This document shows, piece by piece, positions 12,836-24,700 of a stretch of 64,000 nt of DNA. The number at the start of each line of letters is the position of its first letter. Position 1 is the stretch's first letter. Below the pieces are notes generated by a model. The model did no database searches and was not told the origin of the DNA. It saw nothing but the letters and a program-made list of their open reading frames with translations. This stretch comes from Mangifera indica. Taxonomy: Eukaryota; Streptophyta; Magnoliopsida; Sapindales; Anacardiaceae. A program made the translations under genes and the position numbers. The stretch lies in assembly GCF_011075055.1 (NCBI RefSeq), contig NC_058144.1:9700138-9764137 (forward strand), written 5' to 3'.

Positions 12836-13015
12836 CAAGATACAAAAGCTTCCACTTCTTCTTGAGAAGATCGAGTCCAACATGCCTACTTGTGTTCATG
12901 TAAAAAGCACAACACAAGGAAGACAGTAATGTGGCAGCAACCGTTCCTTCTTCAACATCCACCTCATTTATATTCTTTGTTTATATCTTCAATGCCCCCA
13001 TTGAAACTTGTTTCT

Positions 13016-13087
13016 CATGCAAAGCCCTAGCCACCATGCAATATTTTACGTGTCATCCTTTTGAACCTCATCGCTTCTCTATAAAAC
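13016..13087 (+). promoter_or_regulatory. Oleosin promoter: two RY motifs, an ABRE-like motif and a TATA box
   Basis: Two RY/Sph cores CATGCA lie at 13016-13021 and 13035-13040. An ACGTGTC motif (ABRE/G-box-like) lies at 13048-13054 and a TATA box CTCTATAAAAC at 13077-13087, about 76 bases before the start codon. RY plus ABRE combinations are the known binding context for ABI3/FUS3/LEC2 B3 factors and bZIP factors in seed-maturation promoters. Seed-specific expression is inferred from these motifs and from the product. Confidence 0.75.
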
Positions 13088-13162
13088 TTCTCCATGTCCT
13101 CTCTATTGAATCTATCTCTTTCTCTCTTTCACCCCTTCTAATCTTCTTCTTTTTCATCACCA

Positions 13163-13684
13163 ATGGCCGAACGTGATCGAGATCGTGACCGTCCACATCC
13201 ACACCAGGTTCAGGTGCACCCACAGCACCGTTATGAGCATCTCGGAGCCGGTGCCAAGTCACTCTTGCCAAGACGCGGGCCTTCAGCCAGTCAAGTTGTT
13301 GCGGTGGTCACACTCCTGCCCGTGGCTGGCACCTTGCTTGCACTGGCTGGTTTGACTCTGGCGGGTTCTTTAATTGGGCTTCTGGTCACCACACCCCTGT
13401 TTATAATATTCAGCCCGGTTATCGTCCCGGCTGCTATTGCTATCGGGCTTGCAATGACGGGCTTTTTCACTTCTGGGGCTTTTGGGTTGACGGGCTTGAC
13501 TTCATTTTCGTGGATCTTGAACAGCTTCCGGCAGTCCTCGGGGTCGGTGCCAGAGATGGCGGACCAGGCAAAGCGGCGCATGGCGGACATGGCAGGATAT
13601 GTGGGCCAGAAGACCAAGGAAGGGGGCCAGGAGATCCAGAGCAAGCCCCCAGAAGTTGGGAAGACTGGGACAGTGAGGACATGA
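13163..13684 (+). CDS. Oleosin (seed oil-body structural protein)
   Basis: A 173-residue intronless protein that coats seed oil bodies and stops them fusing. Residues 1-42 are hydrophilic, with an Asp/Arg repeat near the start. Residues about 43-113 form the long uninterrupted hydrophobic hairpin. The proline knot PX5SPX3P is intact at 78-89 (P78, S84, P85, P89). Residues about 118-173 form an amphipathic tail rich in Lys, Gln and Gly, with an [16 protein letters not shown] stretch typical of oleosins. Length and plan fit a seed oleosin. Its place between LBD and RST1 genes matches Arabidopsis OLEO4 (At3g27660), and its proximity to raffinose synthase and PPR genes matches OLEO2 (At5g40420). 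Local GC content is far above the flanks. Long antisense ORFs across the gene are composition shadows. Confidence 0.97.
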   Translation: MAERDRDRDRPHPHQVQVHPQHRYEHLGAGAKSLLPRRGPSASQVVAVVTLLPVAGTLLALAGLTLAGSLIGLLVTTPLFIIFSPVIVPAAIAIGLAMTGFFTSGAFGLTGLTSFSWILNSFRQSSGSVPEMADQAKRRMADMAGYVGQKTKEGGQEIQSKPPEVGKTGTVRT

Positions 13685-13994
13685 GTCAGTCTCCAGGAGG
13701 AGGAATAATGCATGAATGTGTGGCTCTAGTTTGAGGTTTTTTAATGTATGTATTTAGTGTTCTCGAAGGTGTAAGTTCGTGCGTTGTAGTTGCTCAATGT
13801 AGGCATTTGGTTGTGTAATGTGGGTCTAATTTGTTAAATTTGAATGTGTTGTCTTATATGTAATATCCTTTGTGTCTCCTATGAAATGCCAACAATCTTC
13901 TCCTTAGAAATTATGTGGATGAATCTATACATGAAGCTCTTTCATTCATCTCTGCAAAAAGATTAAAAAAAAAAAAATTCTAATCAGGCCACTA

Positions 13995-14605
13995 AATAGG
14001 GATGGCAATAGGGACGGTGAGGGGAGGGGTAAGGAGGAGATTGATATCTTCGTTCTCATACTTGTAAATGATATCACTCTTTGTCTTTGTTATAGAATAA
14101 CAAAAATTCTTTGTCTATTTTCTATGAAGAAAAATTTTCTCTCTATCCTCTCTCTACCTCCACAAGAAAAAATTCTTTCTTTATATTTACAAAAAAAAAT
14201 TTCCTAATTGTATCATATAAATACAATATAAATATATTAAATAGTAAAATTAAATAAAATTAAAATTAATTTACTATTTCATATTTCACAAATATCATAA
14301 ATTAACTATTTTAATATATATAACAAAAACATAAATAAAATTAAATAATATAAAATTATAAAGATAGGTACAAAATTATAAATAAATTTTTAAAAATATA
14401 AATAATATAAAGTTATAAAAATATGTTAGTATTTTAAGTAAAATTATTAATATAAAGAGGTGAAGAAAGGAATAGAGACAAGAAGAGAATACATGTATTT
14501 TTGTCCTATATTTATTTCTGATTGGGAAAATATTTTTCATCTCCTTCCCAATTAAAATCGAGAAATCTCCTCCCAGTTTGACAGCAAACCGATGCACATA
14601 AGAAT
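13995..14605 (-). mobile_element. AT-rich non-autonomous element, right inverted copy near the oleosin gene
   Basis: Read on the minus strand it matches the element at 10551-11066 over the central AT-rich blocks, for example TAGTTAATTTATGATATTTG and AATTTTACTATTTAATATAT. It also shares the purine-rich flanks and the GGGATGGCAATAGGG end. With the oleosin gene between them the two copies form an inverted pair about 3 kb apart. No ORF. Confidence 0.55.
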
Positions 14606-14639
14606 TATCACTACTGATGACTTAAGCCACATCCTTGAG

Positions 14640-15014
14640 TACATTCCATTGCAGCTGACAGGTAAAACTATTATCCGCATGAACCCCAAAACAAATCAAG
14701 TAGACTAAAATTCTCTCCTCCATATGCATCAAGAACATGAACGTTATTTGTTGTGGTCAAGAGCATTGACTTGCCATCTTTGGTGAATTCGATATCAGAA
14801 ACCCCTGCTCTATCTCCACCTACTAAGAAGGTGTCAAAGGGGCCCTGTCATAAGAACGTGAATCAAACAATTTCATAGCACCGCCTGCCATTGCCACTGC
14901 ATATACCAAGCCTTGTTGATCATATGCAATTGTGGGTCTTACCACATAGGTGTAAAATTCTCTGACTGCCGTGTATGTTTTAAAGTATGAACATGAATTG
15001 CAAATGCCAATCAA
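14640..15014 (-). pseudogene. WD40-repeat pseudogene fragment, WDR82/SWD2-like (COMPASS component family)
   Basis: The minus strand encodes RPTIAYDQQGLVYAVAMAGG then KLFDSRSYD. After a one-base frameshift near 14846 it continues GPFDTFLVGGDRAG, DIEFTKDGKSMLLTTTNN and VHVLDAYGGE before losing similarity near 14700. This is the central part of plant SWD2/WDR82 homologues (S2L/APRF1), WD40 proteins of the COMPASS histone H3K4 methyltransferase complex. The N-terminal WD repeats, the C-terminal half and any start codon are missing. It is a decayed partial copy, probably of an intact gene elsewhere. Whether it came by retroposition or DNA duplication cannot be told. Confidence 0.8.
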
Positions 15015-15175
15015 AATACAAGCCAGTATTTCTGAACATTGATCGACAAAATATGATTACATATATACTTGCAGCCTCAATCCACAATTTTTACAAACGG
15101 AATCTTACATTTAACTTTCAGGCTAATAAACTCGAGACTAGTAACCCTAATTACTTTGCTTCTTCAACACTGTAA

Positions 15176-15236
15176 AAAGGGGAGGAAAGCAGTCTCCAGT
15201 AAAACACCAAAGGGGAAGGAAACCAGTCTCCAGTAC
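15176..15236. repeat. Short direct duplication upstream of RST1
   Basis: An AAAGGGGAGGAAAGCAGTCT-type unit followed by CCAGTA occurs twice, starting at about 15176 and 15210, in the 5' flank of RST1. It is two imperfect copies of about 34 bp. Confidence 0.6.
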
Positions 15237-15490
15237 TGAATCGACCGATTCCTCTATTTGTCGGTAAAACACTGAAGAATCTCATCTGCTGACGCCGTAT
15301 GACAGATATTTTAGTTGCGATTTAAATGTGATTGGTTTGGCTTTTTGAAATTAATTTCGAATAAAATCTAAAAGTATTATTTATATATATAAAATATGTT
15401 GGCATTTTTTGCTTCTTATAACGGAAATTGCAACTTCAATACTAAAGGGGCATGAGTTGACGCACTAGCACCAGAAAGATTTGACTAGCA

Positions 15491-18400
15491 ATGGACCCTT
15501 ACACTCCTCTACTGGAGAGAACACGGGTTCCCCAACCCTCGCTGCAGAAATTCGCGGTAATTTCAATCTTCTCAAAGCTCCGATCCGCTCCGACCCATCT
15601 TGGCCCCGATTCCGGACCCGGTAGAGACGCAATTTTACAGTGCCTTCACTCCTCGTCTCCCGCCGTCGTCGACCAATCCGTCCGAGAATTTTGCCGGCTT
15701 GTTGCCGACTCTATAATAGACCTGTCTTTCGGGTTGGTGGAGCTCCAGTCAGCTCTCGAAGGATCAGACCCGAAGTTTGTACCTCTGTTTGTTAAAGGTT
15801 TGGGATTTGTAGTTCGGGTTGGGTTTGTGAGGTGCAATGGCTCCTGGAAGTTTGGCTCCATTGAGAATCATCCGTTTGTTAAGGTGAGAGAATTTTTACG
15901 ATGAACTTTAGATTATGATCATGGTTTTAGGAAATTAGGAGATGTGGGTGCTTATTCATTAATTATTAATTGACATTGCTTCAGTTTTTAGTGAACTTGT
16001 GTTTATAGAATTTGTTGGATTCAGATTCATCTTTTTTTTTTAATTCTGAAAGTAAGGCCGTGTGGTAGTAAGGCATTTGAATTCTGGACTTTCACTCTGT
16101 AACAATTTTTTTTTACTGTGTTTAAGCAATTTAAAGTAAAATTTGAAGTAAATTTGATTATTTAAGATTAGTGTCAATGATGAAGAATTTGATTATTAAA
16201 GCATTGCCGTCATGTGGTTGAATTTTTTTCATTTATCCAATTTTTTGGGTTCATGAAATTGCAGGTTCTATCCAGTGGAATTGAGGTTCATTCCGAGCTT
16301 GTGCAGCAAGTTTTGTTATTTATGACACAGACTAAACAATTGGGAATGGTTCAAGTTTGTGAATTCTTGAAACCCTTTTTCAATTTTTCGATTTTACGAA
16401 TACCCTTTTCGGATTCTTTGTCGGCTTTGTTTGCAAGGCAGTTAGTAACATCAGTATCATCAATTTGTTGTTCATTTCCGAGTGATGCAATGCCATTATT
16501 CAAGCTATTAATAGGTTGCCTTAAATATTTTCCTCACAGGAATTCAGAAGTAAGTGTACCTTTTATTAGTGATTTTGTTTCATTTTTCTTCAGTATTATG
16601 GTTGCTACTGTCTTTTTATGGTAAATTAGTTGAATAAAAGTTTTGTATTAATGTTTTCAGTCCAACTCGTTTTTAATAGGTTCTCATTTTTTTCAGGGAC
16701 ATAAGAGTTTCATTTATGTTGTGGAATGTATTGTGGATGCATATATAGTGGTTTTGAGACACTTGGTTGCACAGGGTTCGGTATGTCCTTAAAACTTTCT
16801 GTTTTTTGTTGATCTTAATGGAAATGATAACAGAGTGACAAATGACATTATTTTTGGTTTAATTTTGTTGCTAGTGTCATTTACTGCGATTTGTTTTCCA
16901 TTCATGTTAGCAGCTAGTTTCTGAGGCTCAAATGTGTGGCGTGGAATTATTAGAAACTGTATTTTCTCTCTGTATGTCTCCTTTCAAGCACTCTGGTGGC
17001 ATTGAGCCCATAGTGGAAATATTGAAGCATGCATTGGTTGCCCAACATGATCTTTCATTGCAATACAAACCTGAAATATCGTCGGTAATACTTTGTCTGT
17101 TTTCTATCCTCATTGAATCAGAGCTCGAGCATGAACACCTGTGTATATTGAAATTTCTATCATTCCTTTTAAACTGGAAGAGTGAAAATGGTATGTTTTT
17201 CAATCTCTTATGCATGTATTGTTCTAAATTTAGCATCAGCTATGCTGATTTAACTTAGTTGACTTTGGTTTTTGTATCCTAATTCTTGGTTTCTTTGATA
17301 CCACTTATAATCCATGAGTTTAGTTAATGTGTGTCATGTATCAATGTATTTGGGGTATTACTGGTACTTAAATATATTACAAAGGTTACGATTTTAGTTT
17401 TATTGTTGTTGTTCCCATATTTATTATTTACTAAAAATGTGAACTCAACCTAGTAGTTAGCTTCTTGAATGTATGCATGGTGACTATTTGGTTCTCCCTT
17501 TCCCACTTTATCCCTTCCTGTGGGGGTTGGCTTGACAGATAACCTCTCTGTCATTTTACTTTTCTTTGCTATGATTGTTTGAATGTATTGCTGGTTGCTT
17601 ACTAATACTCTGTTGTATACACCTCTGCAGCTAGTGGAGCTACATGTTATCTGAGTGAAGAGCTTTTATTTATATTTCCTATCATAAACCTGATGTCATC
17701 ACCTTCTAAGTCAGTTAAAGGGGCTGCAACTGACTTGCTTGTCATGTTAGAAAAGCCTTTAGTTAAATTGTTGGCAGTGACAAAGATTGAAGTGGCCACA
17801 AAAAGGGGATATTTCCCTATCAGTAGACCTGAATCTATTGTTTTTAGGCTATTGAGAAAACTGTGGTTTGAGGTTTGTTCCTGTTATGTCACATCTGAGC
17901 TTCTTTCTTTGCCTTAGTTCTTTTTCCAATAATTATGTATTTTATTGCAAATATTTGATAACCTGACATTTTTTATTGTATAGTTGACATTGAGTAAAAA
18001 TAGAGTATACCTATGCTTCCCAAGGCTTATTCTACCTTTTCTATCCTAATTGATGTCTCTTGTTCCTTTGTGGCATTATCATATATCTATGGCATTATCT
18101 CATATTTATGTGGTTGCACTGTGTAAGAAGACATGTCACATGAGGTAAGACTTGGGAAATGTCATACTACTTGAAAGAATAAGCTAAATGCTGGACTGGT
18201 CTTATTCATTATTGGAATTCATTTCTTCTGTAATGTTGTAATTCATGATTGATAGGATCTTAATTTCCTGATTCATTTTTTTTCTTGTTCCTTACCTAAT
18301 ATGTGCTTGGTTCAATCAATATTTGGCAATATGAGAAATGTCAATATGATAAAAATTTTGCCATTGCTAGCAAGTTATTAAAGCATTTTTGTGCTCTATA

Positions 18401-21400
18401 TTACAGGATCACAATTCACAGTCTGGTTCTTTCTTTCTGAGTTTTGCTTGTATTGGGGGGTCTGGCATCAATCAGATGGACAATGAGCTGAGACCTTGGA
18501 CTTCTCAACTAAAAGAATACTTGGGATGTATTTTTAACTGGAAAAAAAACTCCCGAACTACTTCTGGATCACAAGAGGCTTTTTCATCTGGTATAATGCT
18601 GATAGATTAAGTTAACTTCTATCATGCAACAAATAAAATAGTTTGGTGTGTTTGTTTAGGATGTTAAATTCCATGTAAGTAACATGTTGCATTTTCCCCT
18701 ATATTTTCCACTGTAGAAATGTCCTTGTTACTCTGTGCAACTGCCAGTGTTTTGGTGATGCATCCATCATTAGGGAATTCTGCTGTAGATGCTTTTGCTG
18801 CAATTGGCTTATTGGATTCTAAATTGGGAGTTTCATTGTTGCTATCCATCTTATTTTACTGTAATATATTTACCAGAAAAGATGTTATGTACCAGAATAT
18901 GTTGGTGAGTCTTCCTATCTATGCCCTCAACTCATGTTATGCTTATTTAACTTTCCTCTTTGCTTCTTTAATTTTTAATGGTGATTGAGATGAAAAAATT
19001 TGTCAATGATTCTTGCAGCCAAAGCTTTTGGGACTGCTTCCATCACTTGCTTCACATTCTGCAATGATTCCACTTGTAGTTCAAACCATTTTGCCAATGC
19101 TGCACAAGGATGCAAACTTGTGTGTACTCTTTACAACTCATATTCTGTGGCTTTCTTTTTATTTATCTGATAATACTTATTTCATATTACAAATTTTTTT
19201 TTCTAATGGGCTACTTTCACTGTAACCTTTTATCTCACTACCATTGCTGTGTAATGTATATGGTGTACACTTCATCTAAATGGATGATCATTTTATCATT
19301 GTTGGAAATTTTTACCTCACAACATTTACTATCTTTCCAAAGATATTGCTTATGGAAGAAGTGACATAGTTTTAATGTTAATGTGTTTGGTTAATTATCT
19401 AATCTCGCAAGTTTTCTAAATGACAAACTGAAATCTGGAGAGTGTAGAACAGTGTCCACAGTTTTGTTGTCTGATGGACAAAAATGCTTGCTTAAAATTG
19501 TCATAATTATTGCCGGCATTGTTCAGCATCTGTATACCACAAGACATTATTGTTCATTTCTCACTCTTGGGTGGAACTAGGTGCATGTCTGTGTTGTGTT
19601 TTGAAGCTTTTGAATTTCCAAATGAGATCTTAGCTGCTGATTTACATGAATGTTCATTAATGCTTGTACTTGTGCTGTATGTCATGTTTGGATATTCTCC
19701 AAACTAGTTACTGGTACTTTATTCTGTAAATTGTCTGGGTTTGACTGACATGCACGATAATTTTCACCAGAACCTTTCACACAATTTATACACCCCCTGA
19801 AAATTTCCAGCGCTGTATGATTTCTAGGTTGCATTCATTCTTATGAAAACACTGCACAAGTTCAAAACTTTAAATAGTAGTCGGATTATTTCCTGCAACT
19901 ATACTTGTGTTAGTGATTTTGTGTTAAGAATAACTTTTAAAACTGTTTTTGATGGAATTGTTTTTAGTGAGGAATAATGGCTATATGTCTCATATCCAGA
20001 GTGTTGTATGCTACGGCCACTCGCTTGCTTTGTCAGACTTGGGAGAACAATGACCGTACCTTTGGGAGTTTGCAAGTAAGATTTTTCACGGTGCTAATTT
20101 CTTATTGCTCAGCTCCAACATATGATACTCATTAAGAAGCTCTTTTTTCCCTAGAAAAAGATTTGATATAAAATTTCAATATAATTTTGATAATGGTGCT
20201 GTGCTTTTATTAGTGTTCAAAATAATGTAATATAAGGGTGTGTTAGCTTATGTAGGGTTGAAAAGGATTGGTGAAAGTAATGAGAGGTACCATGTTAATG
20301 CAATGGTGCACCTTTAAAAGTACATCAAAATTCAAAATTAAAAAAAAAAAAAAATTGGTCATTACAGCTGATGAGGCCAACCTCACCAATGATTTTCCTC
20401 TATGTCCAGTTCTTGTTTTCTGATTCATTTTCCTTTACTTTTTTGTCTTCTGATTTTGTTTTGTTCTTTTAACGTTTAGGGAGTATTAAACCCGAAAGGT
20501 TTCACAGAATTCATGTCTGAGAGAAACATCTGTTTAAGTATGGCTGCTTCCGTTCGGGATGTTTGCAGAAAACACCCTGATAGGGGAGTGGATCTTGTCT
20601 TGTCTGTTTCGGTATGTGTTTCCCAAAAGCTATTTTGTTTATGCTTTGTGCTATGCGAGCAATTCTTGGGTGTCTTTTATATTTACTTTTTCCATCTAAT
20701 TGACAGGCTTGCATTGAGAGCCGAGATCCTATAATTCAAGCTCTTGGTTTTCAAAGCCTTGCCCATCTTTGTGAAGCTGATGTAATTGGTAATTTATAGT
20801 GTGCTATGAACTTTCATGGCTTTTCTTTTTGGTGATAACTTTTGTTATTCCTTCCACAAATGCTACTTAAAGTTGAAACAATAGCTGCTTCACAATACTT
20901 AAAATAAATCTAAAGTATTTGCGGTGTTTGCATCGCTGATAAAAATCTGGTGAAAATGTAATTGTCTTCAGATTTATTGTGGAGATCCAGTTGTGCAATC
21001 TATCTTCATTTTTTTCTGTTTCTTTTTTCTTTTTATAATTCAACTTTACAGACGTTTCAATTAAATTTTACCTCATTTTCTATGCTTCAAGCAATTTGCC
21101 TTTGTGCTTCAATTAATTTGCCTGCCTGAGTGAAACAGTGAGCCAAAGTAAATTAACCCACTGTTTAATATGGAGAATCTTTTGCTTTGTCTTTAGAGTA
21201 CAGTTGGTTTGGAGTCCTTGATAGCTACAAATCTATCAATTCCGGCCATTCTTAGGGTTATCATAAAATACAAACAAATATTATTCATTGTTCTTTTATT
21301 TTGTTTGGATGATAATCAGCATTATCTTCTTTGCAGTTTTCTCACAGAAAAAACAAAAACAAAAAGACTCTTCCCTTTAAAAGTAACTGATTTTATTAAA

Positions 21401-21658
21401 GAGGAAAAGTTTGGTGGTTTGTCTCTAAACTTATTCATCTTAGTGATCCTTCATCCAGTGTAATTTCTCTAATGATGATTTTAAATGTTACTCTCAAAAC
21501 ATAGATGTACATATTTTCAATTAGTTGTTTGAATGGTCGGTTAAGCTATACAGGATATTATTAACTGAGTATTTATCTCCTATTACTTTTTTTAATGCTT
21601 GATTCGAAGAAACTTTTGTATATCTAGTTTCTAATCTATTATTTTATCTTTTACTCAC

Positions 21659-21716
<58 letters not shown>

Positions 21717-24700
21717 GTATATATACACACACAATCAATAAAACTATGTGCATACACAGATAATATACAATTACATGATTGTGTGATTGTGAATTAAATA
21801 AAAAATAACACTCAGTCATATGAAGACACATTATTTGTGTATCTAATTGTGTATTAAAAAATGTGTACACATAACATTAGTCACATAAAATTAAAAATTC
21901 TGATTCTATGTTCTGTTCATTGTGTTGGTGTAGATTTTTATACTGCTTGGGATGTCATTGCAAAGCATGTGCTAGACTACTCCTTGCTGCCAAATCTTGC
22001 CCATAGGTATGTATTCCTTGGTACCAATGTATCATCTTGTAACTTCTGTATTGAATTTACTACTTCTGGTTCTTGAATCAGTAAAGGGTAGAAATCTTGA
22101 AAAAGGTTAACCTTCTGGGTTTAAACTACTGAGGAAGTGTATAGCATTTTGAAGCTTGGTTATTTTCCCCTTCTGTGGAACTAGCTTGAGTTTGGTTAGA
22201 TTTTGATAACATCAGCAACATTGTTAGACAACTTTATTTGCCATAAAAATGTAAAATTGCACCTTATTCTGTGATAAAGTTGTTTTATTATATCCTGGGT
22301 TCTTTTTCCTACATAACATTCCTCCAATGTTGCATTATTCATGTGTGACAGTAATTATGCCACACAACCTTTCGTCTAGTTTGTTTCTGGGTGATTCAAA
22401 GTTGAAATTGGTCTCCTTCAATTAACAATGCTTAAATGCCTGCTGCTCTCTTTCTATTGGCAGCTTATGCCTTCTTCTAAGATGGGGAGCAATGGATGCT
22501 GAAGCATATCCGGAGACTTCAAGGACTGTTCTTAAAATTTTATGGTGTGCTGGTACCACGGTGCGCCCAGCACATGATGCTCAATGGGCAAAGGCTAGAG
22601 CCTCCGCCTTTGAGGCCTTAACCCAATATGATGTAAATTTACTGAAATGTTGCAAATGTGTATTTCAGGAACTGATTCCTTATTGTGACCACTTCATGCC
22701 ATTCTGAAGTGGATGAAAATATCTTGCATTACATTTACATTTCGCTATTAAACTTTGTTCAGTTTATTTTTGGCATTCTAAAATTTTCCTCTAAATCCAT
22801 CAATCTATTCCCAGGTATCATTTATTGGTAAAAATATTTCAGATTTCAAGCAAAAAAGTTTGGAGCTTCTTTTTTCTGAGACAAATCAAGATGTACTTCA
22901 GGCTGTGGAGGGATTTCAAGTCAAGATTATAACACATGAGCATATGTAAAAGTTTCTTATCATAAATTCTATTTTCCTGTATTACAAGGCTGAAGAAATA
23001 ACCCTGTACAATGAACTGAACCTTCTGTCTCTTTGTTCCAGCACTCGGCGAAGATTTGTAAAAGAGAAAAAAATACCCGGAAGTAAGATTGAGAAATTGC
23101 TGGAAGTTTTTCCTCAGGTTATTTTCTCTTCAGGTATAATGAGATTGATGGCTTGTAAGTTATTATTAAAAAAGTGTTGTATCCTATTTAATTGTCATCT
23201 GCCTATTCTCTTTTGTCTTTGTGTTCCCATGAAAACTATAACCATGCTAAGTTCGACACAGCAAAGTGATCAAATTTGTTCAACCTTCACTATAACTATG
23301 GGAAATCTTCTTGTACATGACCTGTAAGGCATTTCATTTTTTCAGGAAAAAGTAATGCTGGAGAGTTACCTGGGGCAGCCCTGTTATGCATTGCCTTCTC
23401 GCCTAAAGATTTGAACAAGCAAGGAGCATCAAGAGTTCGATCTTAGTTCTTTTTGTTTTGTTGTGCTTTTAATTCTTTTTATTTCAGGTTTGCTTTGCAT
23501 CTAAATCTGTTTACTTTGTCTCCAGGGATTACAGGATGTACATGCTGAGTATGAGAATGCACTGGTGGATATAGCACCATCCCTTCAGCTTTCGAGAAAT
23601 ATTTTTGTTGCCCTTCTTTCATTGCAATCATGGAAATCCTTCATTCGACGTTGGATTAGGGCTAATGTTCTGTCCCTTAATGCAAAAGTGACAACCATTG
23701 TGTTGGATAAAACTTCTAAAGCTGCCAATAATATTCTGAAGGTTCATGTTTTGGCTTTCATTCTTACAATACTGTTTGTACTACAGTTATTATGACCTTA
23801 ATTTTTCTATGTTGTTACTAAGCAGAGTATGATACGAATTACTGAAGATTCTGTCCCTAGTTCTGCTGAAAATATAGCACTGGCAATTGGTGCCCTTGGT
23901 GCGGTAAGAGTTTTAAGAAATGATTTAAAAGAATAATAATAATAATTTGTCTTCTTTTAGCCTTCTTTGGCAGTCAAATATAATGCATGACCAGATGAAA
24001 CTATCTGCGTCAATTTTGTGAGTTTATTTATCCTCTGGATGGAACATCTAGATTTGGTAATAAATCATGCTTAACATGTCTCATGAAAAATTTACAACAT
24101 GGATGTGCTTGGTATGAATCCAATATTCTTTTGGAGACAGAACAGAATTAGAAGAGATAAGAAGCTGAAGAGGAGAGAATTCATTCATTATATTATTTCT
24201 TTCATCAATCTATGTTCTGGAAAGTTAGCTTTTTTACAATGTCCATTCCTAAATAAGACAAACTAAAAACGTACTTCTATGTATTAAATAATCCTCTTAA
24301 ATGATATATACTTAAAAAGTAATGGATCTGAAAATATAATGGAACTCTTAAAATAAGCATGTGAGAGTTCATTTTATTTTCAAACCAGGACTCCTCATAT
24401 TGGACACCTATTCTTGATTCTTCATCAATTGGCATATCTCTTCTTCAGAACTTAGAGCTTCATAACCAATCAAATGAAGTTCAATCTCAACAAGAATCTG
24501 CTACAGAAATAAAATTTTAATCTGGTCTGCTAATTGTGCAGTTTCTGTTGTTTCAACTTTGGTTAGTAATGAATTGTAGTAGATGAAATGATCTATCATT
24601 GATGTTCTGTCTCAATTCCTCTACTAGATTAATTGATTTTGCTTGATGTTATCAGGTACTGCCTCCATCTGCCCACACTATTAAGTCAACAGCTTCAAAG

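Larger units (their letters stand above)
6179..12900. other. Long gene-free intergenic region
   Basis: About 6.7 kb of AT-rich sequence with no credible gene. It holds the LBD 3' flank, a CACTA-type MITE (7567-7868), half of a palindromic AT element (about 7905-7990), a three-copy 50-bp tandem repeat (8591-8740), an AT-rich element with an inverted partner beyond the oleosin gene (about 10551-11066), AT-rich low-complexity DNA (about 12090-12430) and another palindromic element (about 12680-12835). The short ORFs lack domains and look random. Confidence 0.6.

Noticed and set aside
12931..13176. 81-codon ORF over the oleosin promoter
   Set aside because: It contains the RY motifs, TATA box and leader of the oleosin; Phe/Ser-rich noise.
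13291..13713. 140-codon ORF antisense to the oleosin
   Set aside because: GC-rich shadow of the oleosin hydrophobic region; no domain and no promoter.
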